Origin: Bacteroidales bacterium
Lineage (GTDB): Bacteria > Bacteroidota > Bacteroidia > Bacteroidales > B18-G4
Assembly (NCBI GenBank): GCA_018401355.1
Contig: JAGYLD010000018.1
Location: 1-39,521 of the forward strand
Direction: 5' to 3'
DNA length: 39,521 nucleotides
Part shown: positions 27,478-36,425 of the stretch, in pieces
How the letters are laid out: each line of letters begins with the position of its first letter
How positions within the stretch are numbered: position 1 is the stretch's first letter
The notes under the pieces: generated by a model
What the model saw: the letters and a program-made list of their open reading frames with translations, nothing else
What the model was told of the DNA's origin: nothing
The model's database searches: none
Made by a program: the position numbers and the translations under genes

Positions 27478-27506
27478 AGGTGCTGTTGCTCTATAACTCA
27501 GCACCT
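27478..27506. terminator. Possible bidirectional hairpin between convergent genes
   Basis: AGGTGCTG and CAGCACCT form an 8-base perfect stem with a 13-base loop between the convergent crotonase-like and phosphoesterase genes. There is no strong T-run on either side, so a terminator role is only suggested by position. Confidence 0.4.
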
Positions 27507-27508
27507 CT

Positions 27509-28357
27509 CTACACCAATGTTTTCACAGCTTTTTCAGGATCACTCAAATCTATCCTTACCAGAGATAATTCCTTCCCGTTCCATGCGCCATTAATGGCTG
27601 TAGTTTTCCTGAATGACTGTTTCCAGTTCCCGGTTATCGAAGATGATTCATGAATATGACCATGAAGTGTCAACAATGGTTGTCTTTCTTCAATAAACCG
27701 CATTATTGCTATACTTCCCACATGCACATCAAGTGGAACATGATCTATTGACTGACCATCAAGAGCAGCCCTGTCCAGGTCCGTCTTATATGGCGGTGAA
27801 TGAAATAAAAAAACAGCATTTGACAAATCATCCCCATTGGAAAGTTTTTCCAAATCGCTTTTTATGCTGGCGTATTCAATATCGACTTCCGGTTCCACAG
27901 AAAAAAATCCGTCTGTAGGATGGATACAGCCAGGATCAACATACCTGGAAACATCATATCTTTCCCAGTCCTTTAACCTGAAAGGCGTAGGAGGAACATG
28001 CGCATACCCATAAAAAGTAAAATCGCCTGAAACATGCTTTTCCATATGCAAATATTTCCAGACCCCTTCCTTTTCTGCCATTTGAAATCTTTGTTCATTG
28101 ACCCGTGGATCATCATTCCCCAGAATAACCATAACCTCAGGGTATTGACCCTTCATATTTTTTCTTAATAAAAGAAAATTTTTCAACAAGTATTCCTGAA
28201 AGAAATCATCGTAATCCGATTTTATTCCAAATCCATGAGGCAAAAGGTCTCCGCCCAATAAAACATACAGCGGTTTTTCCTTTTCTATTAAGGCAAAAAG
28301 TTTATTATACCGGCTTTCGCTGCCATGAAGATCGGTTACAAAAAAACAATTATGCAT
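27509..28357 (-). CDS. Calcineurin-like metallophosphoesterase
   Basis: A 282-residue cytoplasmic-looking protein with all metallophosphoesterase metal motifs in order: TDLHG (Asp9, His11), LLGGDLLP (Asp37), ILGNDDPR (Asn81), FLFHSPPYKTDL and LHGHIHESS. It should cleave a phosphoester with two metal ions, but the substrate is unknown. It starts 4 bases after the stop of the sensor-nucleotidyltransferase gene, itself 2 bases after an M23 peptidase gene, so the three form a tight operon. The pairing suggests the esterase may undo a product of the nucleotidyltransferase; this is inference. Confidence 0.88.
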   Translation of the reverse strand: MHNCFFVTDLHGSESRYNKLFALIEKEKPLYVLLGGDLLPHGFGIKSDYDDFFQEYLLKNFLLLRKNMKGQYPEVMVILGNDDPRVNEQRFQMAEKEGVWKYLHMEKHVSGDFTFYGYAHVPPTPFRLKDWERYDVSRYVDPGCIHPTDGFFSVEPEVDIEYASIKSDLEKLSNGDDLSNAVFLFHSPPYKTDLDRAALDGQSIDHVPLDVHVGSIAIMRFIEERQPLLTLHGHIHESSSITGNWKQSFRKTTAINGAWNGKELSLVRIDLSDPEKAVKTLV

Positions 28358-28361
28358 ATGG

Positions 28362-29222
28362 TTATGTATTCAATTTCAATGGCCTGGCCCTGTCACTTAC
28401 AGCATTGATCATCGAAGCATAGCTGTCCCTATTCTCAATATCTTCATCTGTAACTATGTGAACATCAATAAGGCTTTCGTTGGAACGATATCCTGTCCTT
28501 GCATAGTTCATTTCATCAAGGCATAATCCCCATCCTTCCATCCATGCTTTCAACTCCGTCTTTTGACCATCATTTCCATCAAAGTGCACTATAAAGTCAA
28601 GATCACTTGCAGGACCGGCAGTTGCATTTTTTGTACTTCCGATCAAATACAATCCTTTAACACCAAATCTTTCCAGATTCATCAAACGGGCAATGTTTTC
28701 AGCTATCTTTTTTCTCCATTTCCAGTGCTCATCGGTTTCCGGCCCTAAAATCATCTTTCCGTTCGATTCCTCAACAATCTTGTCGTTTGACTTTTTAAGA
28801 AAATCAAGTGATGAGATAAGCTGCCGCTTAAAAACAGTTCTTCCAATGCTCCCAGAAATTGTATTAAGAAGCTTTTGCTCTTCAGGCAGAAATGCACTGC
28901 CCCGATGAAGCCTGATGAGTTGAGTATATGCTACTTGCACACTTCCAGCAACATGCTCATCAACAACTATATCAGCACTTTGCATCCATTCTGTTTCCCT
29001 GAAATCAGGTGTGATGTGTGACTCATCTTCAAATATTATCCTTGCCTCACAAACTGTTGTATACTGATATCCCATGGGTATCACCTCAACAACTTTTCGA
29101 AAAATATCCTTTAAAGCAAGTTCATCATTTTGAAGGAACTTTTCTACATCATATAAGCAGTTTAATTCCTTTTCCCTTTCTTTTAGCTTTTCCAAGCTAA
29201 CATTTCTAATTTTATCCTGCAT
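28362..29222 (-). CDS. Sensor-like (GAF-type) domain fused to a nucleotidyltransferase
   Basis: A 286-residue protein. Residues 1-25 form a charged helix, and ~20-135 (EKELNCLYDVEKFLQNDE, PMGYQYTTVCEARIIFED, EEQKLLNTISGSIGRTVFKR) resemble the GAF-like module found ahead of histidine kinases and PEP-synthase-like proteins. A linker helix leads to a polymerase-beta-type nucleotidyltransferase at ~165-286, with GST (195-197), Asp207 and Asp209 in SDLDFIVHF, and Asp253 in LIDVHIVTD as the third metal ligand. All three acids are present, so it is probably active. There is no export signal. It could add nucleotides to a protein, RNA or small molecule; the target is unknown. Confidence 0.8.
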   Translation of the reverse strand: MQDKIRNVSLEKLKEREKELNCLYDVEKFLQNDELALKDIFRKVVEVIPMGYQYTTVCEARIIFEDESHITPDFRETEWMQSADIVVDEHVAGSVQVAYTQLIRLHRGSAFLPEEQKLLNTISGSIGRTVFKRQLISSLDFLKKSNDKIVEESNGKMILGPETDEHWKWRKKIAENIARLMNLERFGVKGLYLIGSTKNATAGPASDLDFIVHFDGNDGQKTELKAWMEGWGLCLDEMNYARTGYRSNESLIDVHIVTDEDIENRDSYASMINAVSDRARPLKLNT

Positions 29223-29224
29223 GA

Positions 29225-30931
29225 CTAATTATGTATTTCTAGGGTAAAAACAGATTTATTTTCTTTTTCATCTTCCACTTCCAGGACAAATTCATTTATG
29301 CCTGGCTTAAGCATATCATCCCTCCGGTATATCAGCATATCGTTCTTCAGGTCATATTCCATTAATATCCAATCCCCGTTCATAAAAGCTTTGTATGATT
29401 TGATTCCTGAAAGGTCATCCGTTATATAACATCTTATCATACCCGTTTTCAAAATAGATAAACCCTGATCTTTGACTTTTATTTCCGGGGGGGTTGTATC
29501 CACCGCAACAGCATATTTCCCAAATTCTCTGATGCGTGCATTAACAAATCCCTGACAATATTCCCCTCCGGCACTTTCAGGATTTCCTTCCTCATCCAGC
29601 CTCACCAAAACAGCCTTGCTTTGAAGACTATCTGGAAGATCAACTACCCTTAAAGAAAGACCTGCGTACTTATGCAAGGGAATTGCATTATTATTAATGG
29701 TGTGAATATGAGAAAAATATCCATCACATTGATCTTCAACAGTATAAACAAAATCAACATGATCATACAAAGCATATGCAGGAACTTCGAGCCGCATATT
29801 ATTGGTGTCAATTACGGTCTCATCCCTCCAGGAAAGAAGGGTTAAAGGTTCCTGGGTTTTAACAAACAATGAACTGTCAGGATTTCCCTTTTTAGCAACA
29901 AAAAAAGTTAATTCTGTGTTATTTCCTGAAATATCAGATGCAATAATGGAAATTTTATGAGGTTGATCATCCTTCAGTTTAATTATCCCATCATCATGGA
30001 TCTTTCTGTAAACCCTGAGTTTGTTATTCGGATCTACTTTAGTTCTTATAAACCGCCGTTTACTTTTAACATATTCTCCATAATCAATCAAGCTGTTTAT
30101 ATACCTTGTATCCCCGAATCTAAAACGATCCATTCGTTGATCATAAAAAACTTCTGAATCAATTAAAACCGTCAGGCTGTATATACCGTTTTTATTAGCA
30201 GTCCTGTTTGCCTGATCGTAAACATCAACGCCCAGGTAAAAATCACAGGAAACATAAATGGTATCTTTTTCTTCAAGGAACTGCCGGATACCATTCTTTC
30301 TCACACGGAATTCCATTGGGTTTATTAAATAACCTTTCAGTGAATCATCCTGCTGATATAACCTTATGGATCTGAATATGGGACGAACCCGGTCTTCATT
30401 CAGAAACCCGAATAGTTGCGGGTTAAGAGGTTCCTGGGTATCATCATCCCGTATTTCAAAATGCAGGTGAGGACCAAAGGAGTAACCGGAATTTCCGGAA
30501 CGTGCAATGATTTGTCCTCTTTTTACAGGAAATCTGTCCTTTTCAGGAAATAGATTTACAGAAAAACTTTCCTGGCGATACTGTTCCAATCTGACATATT
30601 CCTCAATATTTTTGTTAAACTGATCAAGGTGAGCATAAACAGACATATAACCATTGGGATGTGATATGTACAGAGTTTTTCCAAAACCACCAGGAGATAC
30701 TTTTATCCTTGCAATGTGTCCGTCAGCAACAGACCTTATTGGATGACCTGATGAACCACTGGTACGGATATCCATCCCTGAATGAAAATGATCTGTTCTG
30801 AGTTCTCCGAAAGTTCCTGAAAGGAAAATTTTAAAATCAACCGGAGAAGAAAAAGCATGTTTTTTTTCAGGCCCCTGGGCATTGACCCATAAATTTAAAA
30901 ATAGTAAAAGCAATATTCCAATTTTTCGCAT
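29225..30931 (-). CDS. M23 family peptidoglycan endopeptidase-like protein
   Basis: A 568-residue exported protein with signal peptide MRKIGILLLLFLNLWVNAQG. The LytM/M23 domain spans ~30-170 with zinc-site motifs DHFHSGMDIRT (HxxxD), YMSVYAHLDQF and GPHLHFEIRD, all present, so it should cut peptide cross-links in peptidoglycan. The remaining ~400 residues are beta-rich domains (SLTVLIDSEVFYD, INEFVLEVEDEKENKSVFTL) usual in the Bacteroidota form of the family. It is the first gene of a three-gene operon with the nucleotidyltransferase 2 bases downstream, an unusual partner for a periplasmic enzyme. Confidence 0.92.
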   Translation of the reverse strand: MRKIGILLLLFLNLWVNAQGPEKKHAFSSPVDFKIFLSGTFGELRTDHFHSGMDIRTSGSSGHPIRSVADGHIARIKVSPGGFGKTLYISHPNGYMSVYAHLDQFNKNIEEYVRLEQYRQESFSVNLFPEKDRFPVKRGQIIARSGNSGYSFGPHLHFEIRDDDTQEPLNPQLFGFLNEDRVRPIFRSIRLYQQDDSLKGYLINPMEFRVRKNGIRQFLEEKDTIYVSCDFYLGVDVYDQANRTANKNGIYSLTVLIDSEVFYDQRMDRFRFGDTRYINSLIDYGEYVKSKRRFIRTKVDPNNKLRVYRKIHDDGIIKLKDDQPHKISIIASDISGNNTELTFFVAKKGNPDSSLFVKTQEPLTLLSWRDETVIDTNNMRLEVPAYALYDHVDFVYTVEDQCDGYFSHIHTINNNAIPLHKYAGLSLRVVDLPDSLQSKAVLVRLDEEGNPESAGGEYCQGFVNARIREFGKYAVAVDTTPPEIKVKDQGLSILKTGMIRCYITDDLSGIKSYKAFMNGDWILMEYDLKNDMLIYRRDDMLKPGINEFVLEVEDEKENKSVFTLEIHN

Positions 30932-30957
30932 AATATTATGAAAACATGGATTCTCAA

Positions 30958-30965
30958 CAAAATTA
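30958..30965 (-). promoter_or_regulatory. Candidate -7 box upstream of the M23 operon
   Basis: TAATTTTG (within TATAATTTTG) on the minus strand fits TAnnTTTG, 26 bases before the ATG at 30931. No convincing -33 box was found. Confidence 0.35.
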
Positions 30966-31093
30966 TAGGTTCTTTGTCAGACTGTGGGTGTCAATGGCAA
31001 TAATTTTACAAACAATGTTTTAATTACATTAGTGCCCTGATTTTTATCTTTACAATTAAGAATGGCAGAAATGAACATTCAACAAGACTTTGC

Positions 31094-31678
31094 ATGAAAG
31101 ACCTGAGCAAAGGTAAAGAAAGCCGCCTGATACTGCATTTCGCAACACCAATGCTGCTGGGCAATATATTTCAGCAGATGTATAATGTTGTTGACAGCAT
31201 TATCATTGGAAACGTCATCGGAAAAGAGGGTCTGGCTGCTGTTGGAGCATCTTTTCCCATTCTGTTCACGATGATTTCACTGATCATTGGAATCGCTATC
31301 GGATCAACTGTCATCATATCTCAATATTACGGTGCGAAGGACATTGAAAAAGTAAAAAAGGCCATTGACACCCTTTACATCTTTATATTTTTTGCTTCAA
31401 TTTTCATATCGGTTGTTGGTATATTATCGAGTGATGCTATATTCAGGCTCATTAAGCTTCCTGAGAATGTTATTCCCCAGGCCAGCCTTTATCTGAAGAT
31501 ATATTTTTCAGGAATGTTACTTTTTTTCGGTTTCAACGCAACCAGTGCCATTCTCAGAGGGCTTGGCGACTCCAAAACACCCCTTTATTTCATGATCATA
31601 TCAACAATAACAAACATTGTTCTTGATCTGTTATTCATTGTTGGATTTGGATGGGGAGTGGCAGGAGCAGCCATTTAG
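31094..31678 (+). pseudogene. MATE efflux transporter, intact N-terminal part of a decayed gene
   Basis: Opens MKDLSKGKESRLILHFATPM and continues as a normal MATE transporter through about five membrane segments (NIFQQMYNVVDSIIIGNVIG, GIAIGSTVIISQYYGAK, ILRGLGDSKTPLYFMIISTI). It stops at TAG after GWGVAGAAI. The expected continuation ATIIAQGG resumes at once in another frame, so a two-base gain or one-base loss ended it. MATE proteins export cationic drugs or metabolites with Na+ or H+ and need about 12 segments, so this half is not expected to work. Confidence 0.88.
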
Positions 31679-32404
31679 CTACGATAATTGCCCAGGGCGG
31701 AGTTAAGCCGACTGCCATTATTTATCTTAACAAAAACTTCCACTGTATAAAACCTATCCTGAGGAAACTGTATTTTGTCCGTGACATATCCATAAAAAAC
31801 ATCCGTACGGATTTCCCATTGGGTTTCAGCAAGCCTTTGTTGCCTTGGCATGACTGTTATGTACTGGCTTAGAATCCATTTGGCACGGAAACTGTGGCTG
31901 CCTATAGTGTTGTTTTCAGGATTGACCTTTGCAGCTATGCCGGCAATGAACTTTGCTGCAGCATTTTCCACTTTCGTCGGTCAAAACCTGGGAGCCAATA
32001 AACCCCACCGTATCAAAACAGGTTTGATTGCTACATTCAGGATGACGTCTTTGCTTGCTGTTACCATATCCATCATTAACATTGTATTTTGCAAAAAACA
32101 TTATAGGTTTTTTACATCCGATGCAGAGGGTAAAGATCGTGCCGAATACCTGATTGTAAGTCCGTTTTACATAACCTTTACTGCCATGTTCGCTGTCGGT
32201 GGGGTTATGAGAGTAGCAGGAGATACGAGGAAGTACCAATGGTCATTGGTATCTACTTTATGTCGCGATACCTGCCTGCTACCTGCTTCCAAATCATATG
32301 GAGCTGTTGGAATCTAGGGCATCCCGCTGGCCTGGCTCACCTGGGTTGATACTTTTATACATTTACTACCTTTCCAAGAAATGCATGTTCCAAAGCTTTG
32401 GTAA
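31679..32404 (+). pseudogene. MATE transporter, frameshifted C-terminal remainder
   Basis: Recognisable MATE pieces follow in changing frames: ATIIAQGG and IIYLNKNFHCIKP (to ~31830), then VMYWL, then PFGTETVAAYSVVFRID, then the longest piece FAAMPAMNFAAAFSTFVGQN through MFAVGGVMRVAGDT (31918-32230), then VPMVIG, PACYLL and GIPLAWLT. Near 32317 an in-frame TAG stands where relatives have Trp. At least five small insertions or deletions are needed to restore one frame. Order and content are kept, so decay by point lesions rather than rearrangement is likely. From 32405 to 32612 no gene was seen. Confidence 0.8.
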
Positions 32405-32612
32405 AACATAATCTTGTTGTTTCTGAAAAAAAGAATAAACTTTTTCAATCCTTTTCCGAATGTAAATCCTGAAGCCTGATTCCTAGCTTTCAACACATAC
32501 ACAAAACTTAATGTCATTTATTAATCATTCTGTCACTTATTTATTTATTTTTGAATCCTGTTGGCAAGCACCTGTTTATCAACGAAAATATAAACCATAA
32601 TCCCTTAAAAAC

Positions 32613-34736
32613 ATGAAAAAATTATTTTATTTATCTTTTATTCTTATTATGATGATATTCGCAGGATGTCAGGAAGGGGCCAAAAAGGTCAACTACCCCG
32701 TCACAGAAAAAGTGCAACAAATTGACAATTATTTTGGAACTGACGTGCAGGATCCTTACCGATGGCTTGAAGACGACAATTCCGAGAAAACGGAAGCCTG
32801 GGTCCAGGCTCAGAATATCGTCACAGAAGCATACCTTTCTGAAATCCCCTACCGGGAAAAGATCCAGGAAAAGCTTACCAAAATGTGGGATTATCCCAAA
32901 TACGGTTTACCATACCGTGAAGGAAAATACTATTTCTTCTCCAAAAATGATGGTTTGCAGAACCAGAGCGTCCTTTACATCCAGGAAGGATTGGATGGAG
33001 AACCCAGGGTCATCCTGGATCCGAATACACTTTCGGAAGACGGTACTGTAGCCTACACCGGATCTTCGGTATCCCACGATGGTAAATACCTGGCATATAA
33101 GATCGCTCGCGGGGGATCAGACTGGAACGAGATCTACATAAAAGATATCGAAACCGGAGAATTACTTGATGACCATATCGAATGGGTGAAATTTTCAGGG
33201 ATTTCCTGGAGAGGAGATGGTTTCTTTTACAGTGCCTATGATGCTCCTGTAGAAGGCGAAGAACTCAGCGACAAAAATGAGTTTCATAAAGTTTATTACC
33301 ATAAGATCGGGACTTCCCAGGCTGATGATAAATTGATCTATGAAAACAAAGATTATCCTTTAAGAAATTACTATGTAGGAACTACTGAAGACGAAAAATA
33401 CCTCATACTTTACGAAGTAGAATCCACAAGTGGCAATGCGCTGTATTTCAAAGACCTGGATAAAAAGAACAGTAAATTTATCATGATAGCCGAAGGTTTT
33501 GAAAATGATTATGGTATCATAGATAATATTGGCGATAAATTTTTAATGGCTACCAATTTTGAAGCACCTAAGAAGAGAGTCGTGCTTGTTGACAGCAAAA
33601 ATCCATCGAAAGAAAACTGGAAAACCATACTTCCTGAAAAAGACGAAGTATTAACCTCCACCAGCCTTGCAGGCGGTATGCTCGTGGCAGAATATATGAA
33701 AGACGCCAACAGCAAAACTGAGATCTACACGATTGACGGCAAATATCAGCATGACCTTGAACTGCCCACCCTCGGCACACTGGCAGGCTTCAGCAGCAAA
33801 CCTGAAGACAATATCGCCTTTTACGGCTTTACATCCTTTACATATCCGACAACCATTTTCAAATACAACATAAGGGAAAATAAGTCAGAAGTTTTCAGAC
33901 AACCTGAAATAGACTTCAATGGTGACGAATTTAATGTAGAACAGGTGTTTTATGAAAGTAAGGATGGTATGAGAGTACCTATGTTTATTGTCCACAAAAA
34001 AGGCATCAAAATGGATGGTAACAATCCAACCCTTTTATATGGCTACGGTGGTTTTGACATCAGCGTCACGCCCGATTTCAGCATCAGCAGGCTCATCTTC
34101 CTGGAGAACGGAGGCATTTTTGCGATAGCAAACATCAGAGGTGGCGGAGAATATGGAGAAGAATGGCACAAAGCAGGCACCAAACTTCAGAAACAAAATG
34201 TATTTGACGATTTCATTGCAGCAGCAGAGTATCTTATAGATAAAAAATATACTTCATCAGATAAACTTGGTATCATGGGCGGATCCAATGGTGGATTGCT
34301 CGTTGGTGCATGTATGACACAGCGTCCTGAATTATTCAAAGTGGCATTACCTTTTGTAGGAGTGATGGACATGCTCCGCTACCATAAGTTTACCATTGGC
34401 TGGGCCTGGGCAAGCGACTATGGAACGAGTGAGGACGACAGCACCATGTTCAACTACCTGTTGGGCTATTCCCCGTTACACAACATTGAACAAGGAGTTA
34501 GCTATCCGGCAACCCTGGCTTTTACAGCAGATCATGATGACAGGGTCGTTCCGGCACATACCTTTAAGTTCATGGCAACGCTTCAGGAAAAAAATGACGG
34601 GCCAAACCCTGTACTTATAAGGATCGAAACCAAAGCAGGACACGGAGCCGGTAAACCTACATCCAAAAGAATCGAAGAAGCTACGGATATGTGGTCATTT
34701 GTTTTCTATAACCTGGGTGTCAGCCCTGAGTTTTAA
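32613..34736 (+). CDS. Prolyl oligopeptidase (S9A), lipoprotein
   Basis: Cleaves peptides after proline, probably in the periplasm or at the outer membrane. The 707-residue protein starts with a lipoprotein signal (ILIMMIFAGCQEG, lipobox cysteine ~19), then the S9 N-terminal segment TDVQDPYRWLEDDNSEKTEAW, a seven-bladed propeller (~75-420) and the C-terminal alpha/beta-hydrolase domain. The catalytic triad is visible: Ser558 in GGSNGGLLVGA, Asp643 in ADHDDRVVP and His677 in KAGHGAGKP. All parts match porcine-type prolyl oligopeptidase in order and length. It starts at ATG 32613 and is followed by a clear terminator, so it is a single-gene unit. Confidence 0.95.
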   Translation: MKKLFYLSFILIMMIFAGCQEGAKKVNYPVTEKVQQIDNYFGTDVQDPYRWLEDDNSEKTEAWVQAQNIVTEAYLSEIPYREKIQEKLTKMWDYPKYGLPYREGKYYFFSKNDGLQNQSVLYIQEGLDGEPRVILDPNTLSEDGTVAYTGSSVSHDGKYLAYKIARGGSDWNEIYIKDIETGELLDDHIEWVKFSGISWRGDGFFYSAYDAPVEGEELSDKNEFHKVYYHKIGTSQADDKLIYENKDYPLRNYYVGTTEDEKYLILYEVESTSGNALYFKDLDKKNSKFIMIAEGFENDYGIIDNIGDKFLMATNFEAPKKRVVLVDSKNPSKENWKTILPEKDEVLTSTSLAGGMLVAEYMKDANSKTEIYTIDGKYQHDLELPTLGTLAGFSSKPEDNIAFYGFTSFTYPTTIFKYNIRENKSEVFRQPEIDFNGDEFNVEQVFYESKDGMRVPMFIVHKKGIKMDGNNPTLLYGYGGFDISVTPDFSISRLIFLENGGIFAIANIRGGGEYGEEWHKAGTKLQKQNVFDDFIAAAEYLIDKKYTSSDKLGIMGGSNGGLLVGACMTQRPELFKVALPFVGVMDMLRYHKFTIGWAWASDYGTSEDDSTMFNYLLGYSPLHNIEQGVSYPATLAFTADHDDRVVPAHTFKFMATLQEKNDGPNPVLIRIETKAGHGAGKPTSKRIEEATDMWSFVFYNLGVSPEF

Positions 34737-34751
34737 ATCCTAATAAGCCAT

Positions 34752-34798
34752 ATCCCTGTAACACAAAAATCCTTTATCTTTGAGTTACAGGGATTTTT
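34752..34798 (+). terminator. Rho-independent terminator after prolyl oligopeptidase
   Basis: An 11-base perfect stem (ATCCCTGTAAC / GTTACAGGGAT) encloses a 21-base loop with a further CAAA/TTTG pairing, and is followed by TTTTT, starting 15 bases after the stop codon. Confidence 0.85.
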
Positions 34799-34828
34799 AT
34801 ATCATCTCAAAACCAATAAACTTTTATC

Positions 34829-36385
34829 ATGAGCAAGCCTTCCAGATCATTTGTCATCAATGTCAGTTTATTAATCCTCGGATTGGTTTTCCCTCTGATA
34901 CTGATATTTACTTTTCTCAAAAACCCACAGGAACCGCTTATTTTTCCCAGGCCATTTGCTATGGTTATAGATGATATGGGATGGAACCAGGGATCATCCC
35001 TGGAATCCATCAATGGTCCTTACCGGTTGAATCTCGACCGCAAAATGGATACCAAATATTATTATCCTATCGTAGATATTGCCAAAGAACTCGGTATTCG
35101 CTTCCAGGGCAGTTTTATCCTGGGGGAAATGGACAGGGAAAACATTTGTGCTCGTTATCCAACCACAACCTGGATGGGTAAACATTGGGATAATTCAGTT
35201 AATATAGACAGTTCACAGATCAGAACTATGAACTATCTGGTTAAGAATACAGCTTTCCTGGAATTTGGCATGCATGGCATTGGACATGAATATTGGGACA
35301 GCGGCAGGCGGGTACGTGCAGAATACTACAATACTGAAGACCGCCATCCCTGGCCGGAAGATACATTAAGAGGACATTTTGAATGTTTCAGGAAAATTAT
35401 GGCACAATATGGTTTGAGCCGGGAAAACGGCCATTCATTTCCTGAAAGCTTTGTGCCTACTGCCCATTCATATTACTGGAATACAGGAAATGGATACAGT
35501 CTGGGAGAAATACTAAAAGACAATGGTGTCAAATATGTAAACCTGAAACTGGACCTTATCAGGTATCAAAATCCACCTGACACTTATGGCGGAGGCTTCG
35601 ACCACGGGGTTCACATAATAGACAGGGACAAATACGGATTAAAATGGGATGCACTCAATGCACGCCCCTCTGATGACATCTACAACTTCACTACATACCC
35701 TGTTGAATCGCACTGGACGAATTATTTGTCTTTAAATGATTCCACTCAGCATAGGACAACTGCAACATGGATTGATTACCTGTCAAAAATCCAGTCCAGC
35801 AGGGGTTTCTACCTTGCAAAAAATACAGAGCAGTTACATTCACAATGGCTTTATAAACACTATACAACCATCTCTAAAAAAAAGAACGGGAAATACATTA
35901 TTGATAACAGAAAAATGCCTGATGAAGCATATGAAAATAATGGATCTCCCGGGAATATGGTCCTGGCTGTTGAATTTGACAAGGCTGGGGAAATTCCCTT
36001 GTTGATCCTGGATAGTAAATCAATCAGGACGTTTCACGATGTAAACGGTTACCGTCATTATTACCTGCCCCCATTAGAACAAAAATTATACACACTTGAG
36101 CTAAAAAAACAGCATGCCCCAATGCAAACCTATCTTGATATTGCAGGAACATACAACATCTATGACTTTTCTGCCGGAGAAGACAAATTAAAATTTGAAA
36201 TTAAGATGTATGGCACCCAAATTCTGAAGATCAATTGCCCTGAAACCGTTTCCATCATTTCTGACAATCCTCATTTAAAAATTCTCGGACATAATTATAA
36301 CGAAGATTATGAAGTCCTTGAACTTGAATTATCAGGAAGGGATATTCAGGGAGAAAGGGGATGGATAAATATATTGTTTGAATAA
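34829..36385 (+). CDS. NodB-like (polysaccharide deacetylase-fold) membrane-anchored protein
   Basis: A 518-residue protein with one N-terminal membrane segment (~10-30). Residues ~42-300 show polysaccharide-deacetylase-like motifs: FAMVIDDMGWN (Asp48/Asp49, motif 1), RFQGSFILGEMD, and MHGIGHEYWD whose His148 and His152 fit the HxxxH metal motif. The C-terminal ~150 residues are beta-rich (DAGEIPLLILDS-type and KLYTLELKKQ segments). The order agrees with a metal-dependent deacetylase, but other motif residues are not certain, so substrate and activity are open. Lines such as HPWPEDTLRGHFECFRKIMA recall extracellular carbohydrate-acting families. It lies 31 bases after the upstream terminator and stands alone. 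Confidence 0.65.
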   Translation: MSKPSRSFVINVSLLILGLVFPLILIFTFLKNPQEPLIFPRPFAMVIDDMGWNQGSSLESINGPYRLNLDRKMDTKYYYPIVDIAKELGIRFQGSFILGEMDRENICARYPTTTWMGKHWDNSVNIDSSQIRTMNYLVKNTAFLEFGMHGIGHEYWDSGRRVRAEYYNTEDRHPWPEDTLRGHFECFRKIMAQYGLSRENGHSFPESFVPTAHSYYWNTGNGYSLGEILKDNGVKYVNLKLDLIRYQNPPDTYGGGFDHGVHIIDRDKYGLKWDALNARPSDDIYNFTTYPVESHWTNYLSLNDSTQHRTTATWIDYLSKIQSSRGFYLAKNTEQLHSQWLYKHYTTISKKKNGKYIIDNRKMPDEAYENNGSPGNMVLAVEFDKAGEIPLLILDSKSIRTFHDVNGYRHYYLPPLEQKLYTLELKKQHAPMQTYLDIAGTYNIYDFSAGEDKLKFEIKMYGTQILKINCPETVSIISDNPHLKILGHNYNEDYEVLELELSGRDIQGERGWINILFE

Positions 36386-36425
36386 ACCAGGAAGGATCTT
36401 ATTAGTATTAGTAAATCCCATCCGA

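Noticed and set aside
27478-27506. Hairpin as a strong intrinsic terminator
   Set aside because: The stem is good but there is no T-run, so it is listed only as a low-confidence site.
32405-32612. Possible gene or RNA before the prolyl oligopeptidase gene
   Set aside because: AT-rich sequence with no open frame of note, no clear hairpin and no convincing promoter pair.
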